Part shown: positions 4,928 through 5,469 of the stretch, in pieces
Layout of the letters: each line of letters begins with the position of its first letter
Numbering within the stretch: the stretch's first letter is position 1
NCBI GenBank assembly: GCA_014238825.1
Contig: JABAAI010000018.1
Coordinates: forward strand, 1 to 5,469
Source of the DNA: Leptospirales bacterium
Lineage (GTDB): Bacteria; Spirochaetota; Leptospiria; Leptospirales; Leptonemataceae
Direction of reading: 5' to 3'
DNA: 5,469 nucleotides
Made by a program: the position numbers and the translations under genes
Notes under the pieces: model-generated
What the model saw: only the letters and a program-made list of their open reading frames with translations
What the model was told of the DNA's origin: nothing
Databases searched by the model: none

Positions 4928-5469
4928 TTATTGACAATTTTGAACTGCTGGCCATCTATCAGGAACACGCGAATTCTCACGCATTCTTTTGAATAGTCTA
5001 TTTTTGCGCTCACAATCCACCTTATCAAAATGGATGCCAGACCCTTCGTTCGTAAAATAATGCAAACCAGAAACTAAAACCCGTAGTTCATCAAAAAAGA
5101 TATAAACGACATCCTCAAATCGACGTCCATCAAAATTAGAGACTCGAGATTTCACTAGCTTAAACTTTCTAAAGATAAGTGTTCTCGTCTGAGGAAAGCT
5201 ATCAGCACTTTGAGGGATATTTCTTGGTATCTTAACTCTAAGAGGGCGCCAGCCAACAAAATTTACAGAACCCATCTTTAAAGAATGAACCTCTCCCCTC
5301 CAATCCTCTACCATAGCTTCTAAGTTATAATCATTACCACGGCCAAGAACCCAAACAGAAATCTCTTTCACATTGCCTGGTAATTCTATACCATTGAGAC
5401 ACTCCAATAAAAGGCTCCCTACTCTACGCATAATTGAGAGATTTGGATCTTTATAGCAACTTTTTCTAA
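4928..5469 (-). CDS. flaA: FlaA-family periplasmic flagellar sheath protein, 5'-truncated by window edge
   Basis: FlaA proteins form or decorate the sheath around the FlaB core in spirochaete periplasmic flagella and are exported by the Sec route. The frame is open to the right edge (RKSCYKDPNLSI precedes the Met at 5431), so that Met is internal and the signal peptide lies outside; 179 residues are visible. Family-typical segments are ELPGNVKEISVWVLGR (visible residues 28-43), the repeat-like beta region with DWRGEVHSL, the strong MGSVNFVGWRPLRVKIP block (65-81) followed by IPQS, and a late strand VVYIFFDELRVL (120-131). The C-terminal tail of about 48 residues is charged and diverges from what I recall of the family. 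Four Cys are visible (4, 23, 152, 178), two of them near the C-terminus. Spirochaetes often have FlaA paralogues (FlaA1, FlaA2 and FlaA-like), and I cannot say which this is. Stop TAA; convergent with the TPR gene. Confidence 0.85.
   Translation of the reverse strand, partial: RKSCYKDPNLSIMRRVGSLLLECLNGIELPGNVKEISVWVLGRGNDYNLEAMVEDWRGEVHSLKMGSVNFVGWRPLRVKIPRNIPQSADSFPQTRTLIFRKFKLVKSRVSNFDGRRFEDVVYIFFDELRVLVSGLHYFTNEGSGIHFDKVDCERKNRLFKRMRENSRVPDRWPAVQNCQ

Noticed and set aside
5429..5431. ATG at 5431 as the start of the FlaA-like gene
   Set aside because: The frame stays open to the window edge, there is no RBS or signal peptide, and FlaA proteins are much longer at the N-terminus.

Overview
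This AT-rich window comes from a spirochaete. The evidence is a typical spirochaetal FlaB core flagellin together with a FlaA-type filament sheath protein, two proteins that build the periplasmic flagella of this phylum. The FlaB sequence resembles the Treponema/Brachyspira type (start MIINHNMS, DDASGLAVSEKMR block, SMWFHIGANM motif) and not the Borrelia type. I cannot place the genus from the sequence alone.

Layout: (1) 1-1491 (+) is the C-terminal four fifths of uvrC, the excision nuclease subunit, cut by the left window edge. (2) 1507-2319 (-) converges on uvrC and encodes a soluble protein with a GHKL/histidine-kinase-like ATPase fold but an atypical G1 box. (3) 2479-3324 (-) is flaB, ended by a stem-loop terminator at 2394-2429. 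(4) 3325-3576 is a divergent intergenic region holding the flaB leader, with two consecutive GGA-loop hairpins, and a 14-bp-arm palindrome. (5) 3577-4149 and 4100-4855 (+) are two overlapping genes: a single-pass membrane protein and a secreted TPR-repeat protein. (6) A 12-bp perfect stem at 4869-4897 separates them from a convergent gene, 4928-5469 (-), which is the C-terminal part of a FlaA-family protein cut by the right edge.

Functionally, the window combines DNA repair (uvrC) with motility genes (flaB, flaA) and three poorly characterised genes lying between and next to them. The strongest observation is the flaB leader. The Shine-Dalgarno sequence sits in the loop of a 6-bp hairpin, and a second 6-bp hairpin 26 nt upstream presents another GGA in its loop. 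Both match the CANGGANG core bound by CsrA. This is the architecture expected for CsrA/FliW translational control of flagellin, known from Bacillus hag and reported for Borrelia flaB. The membrane/TPR gene pair and the GHKL-like protein are the best candidates for less described biology, but their functions cannot be read from this sequence.
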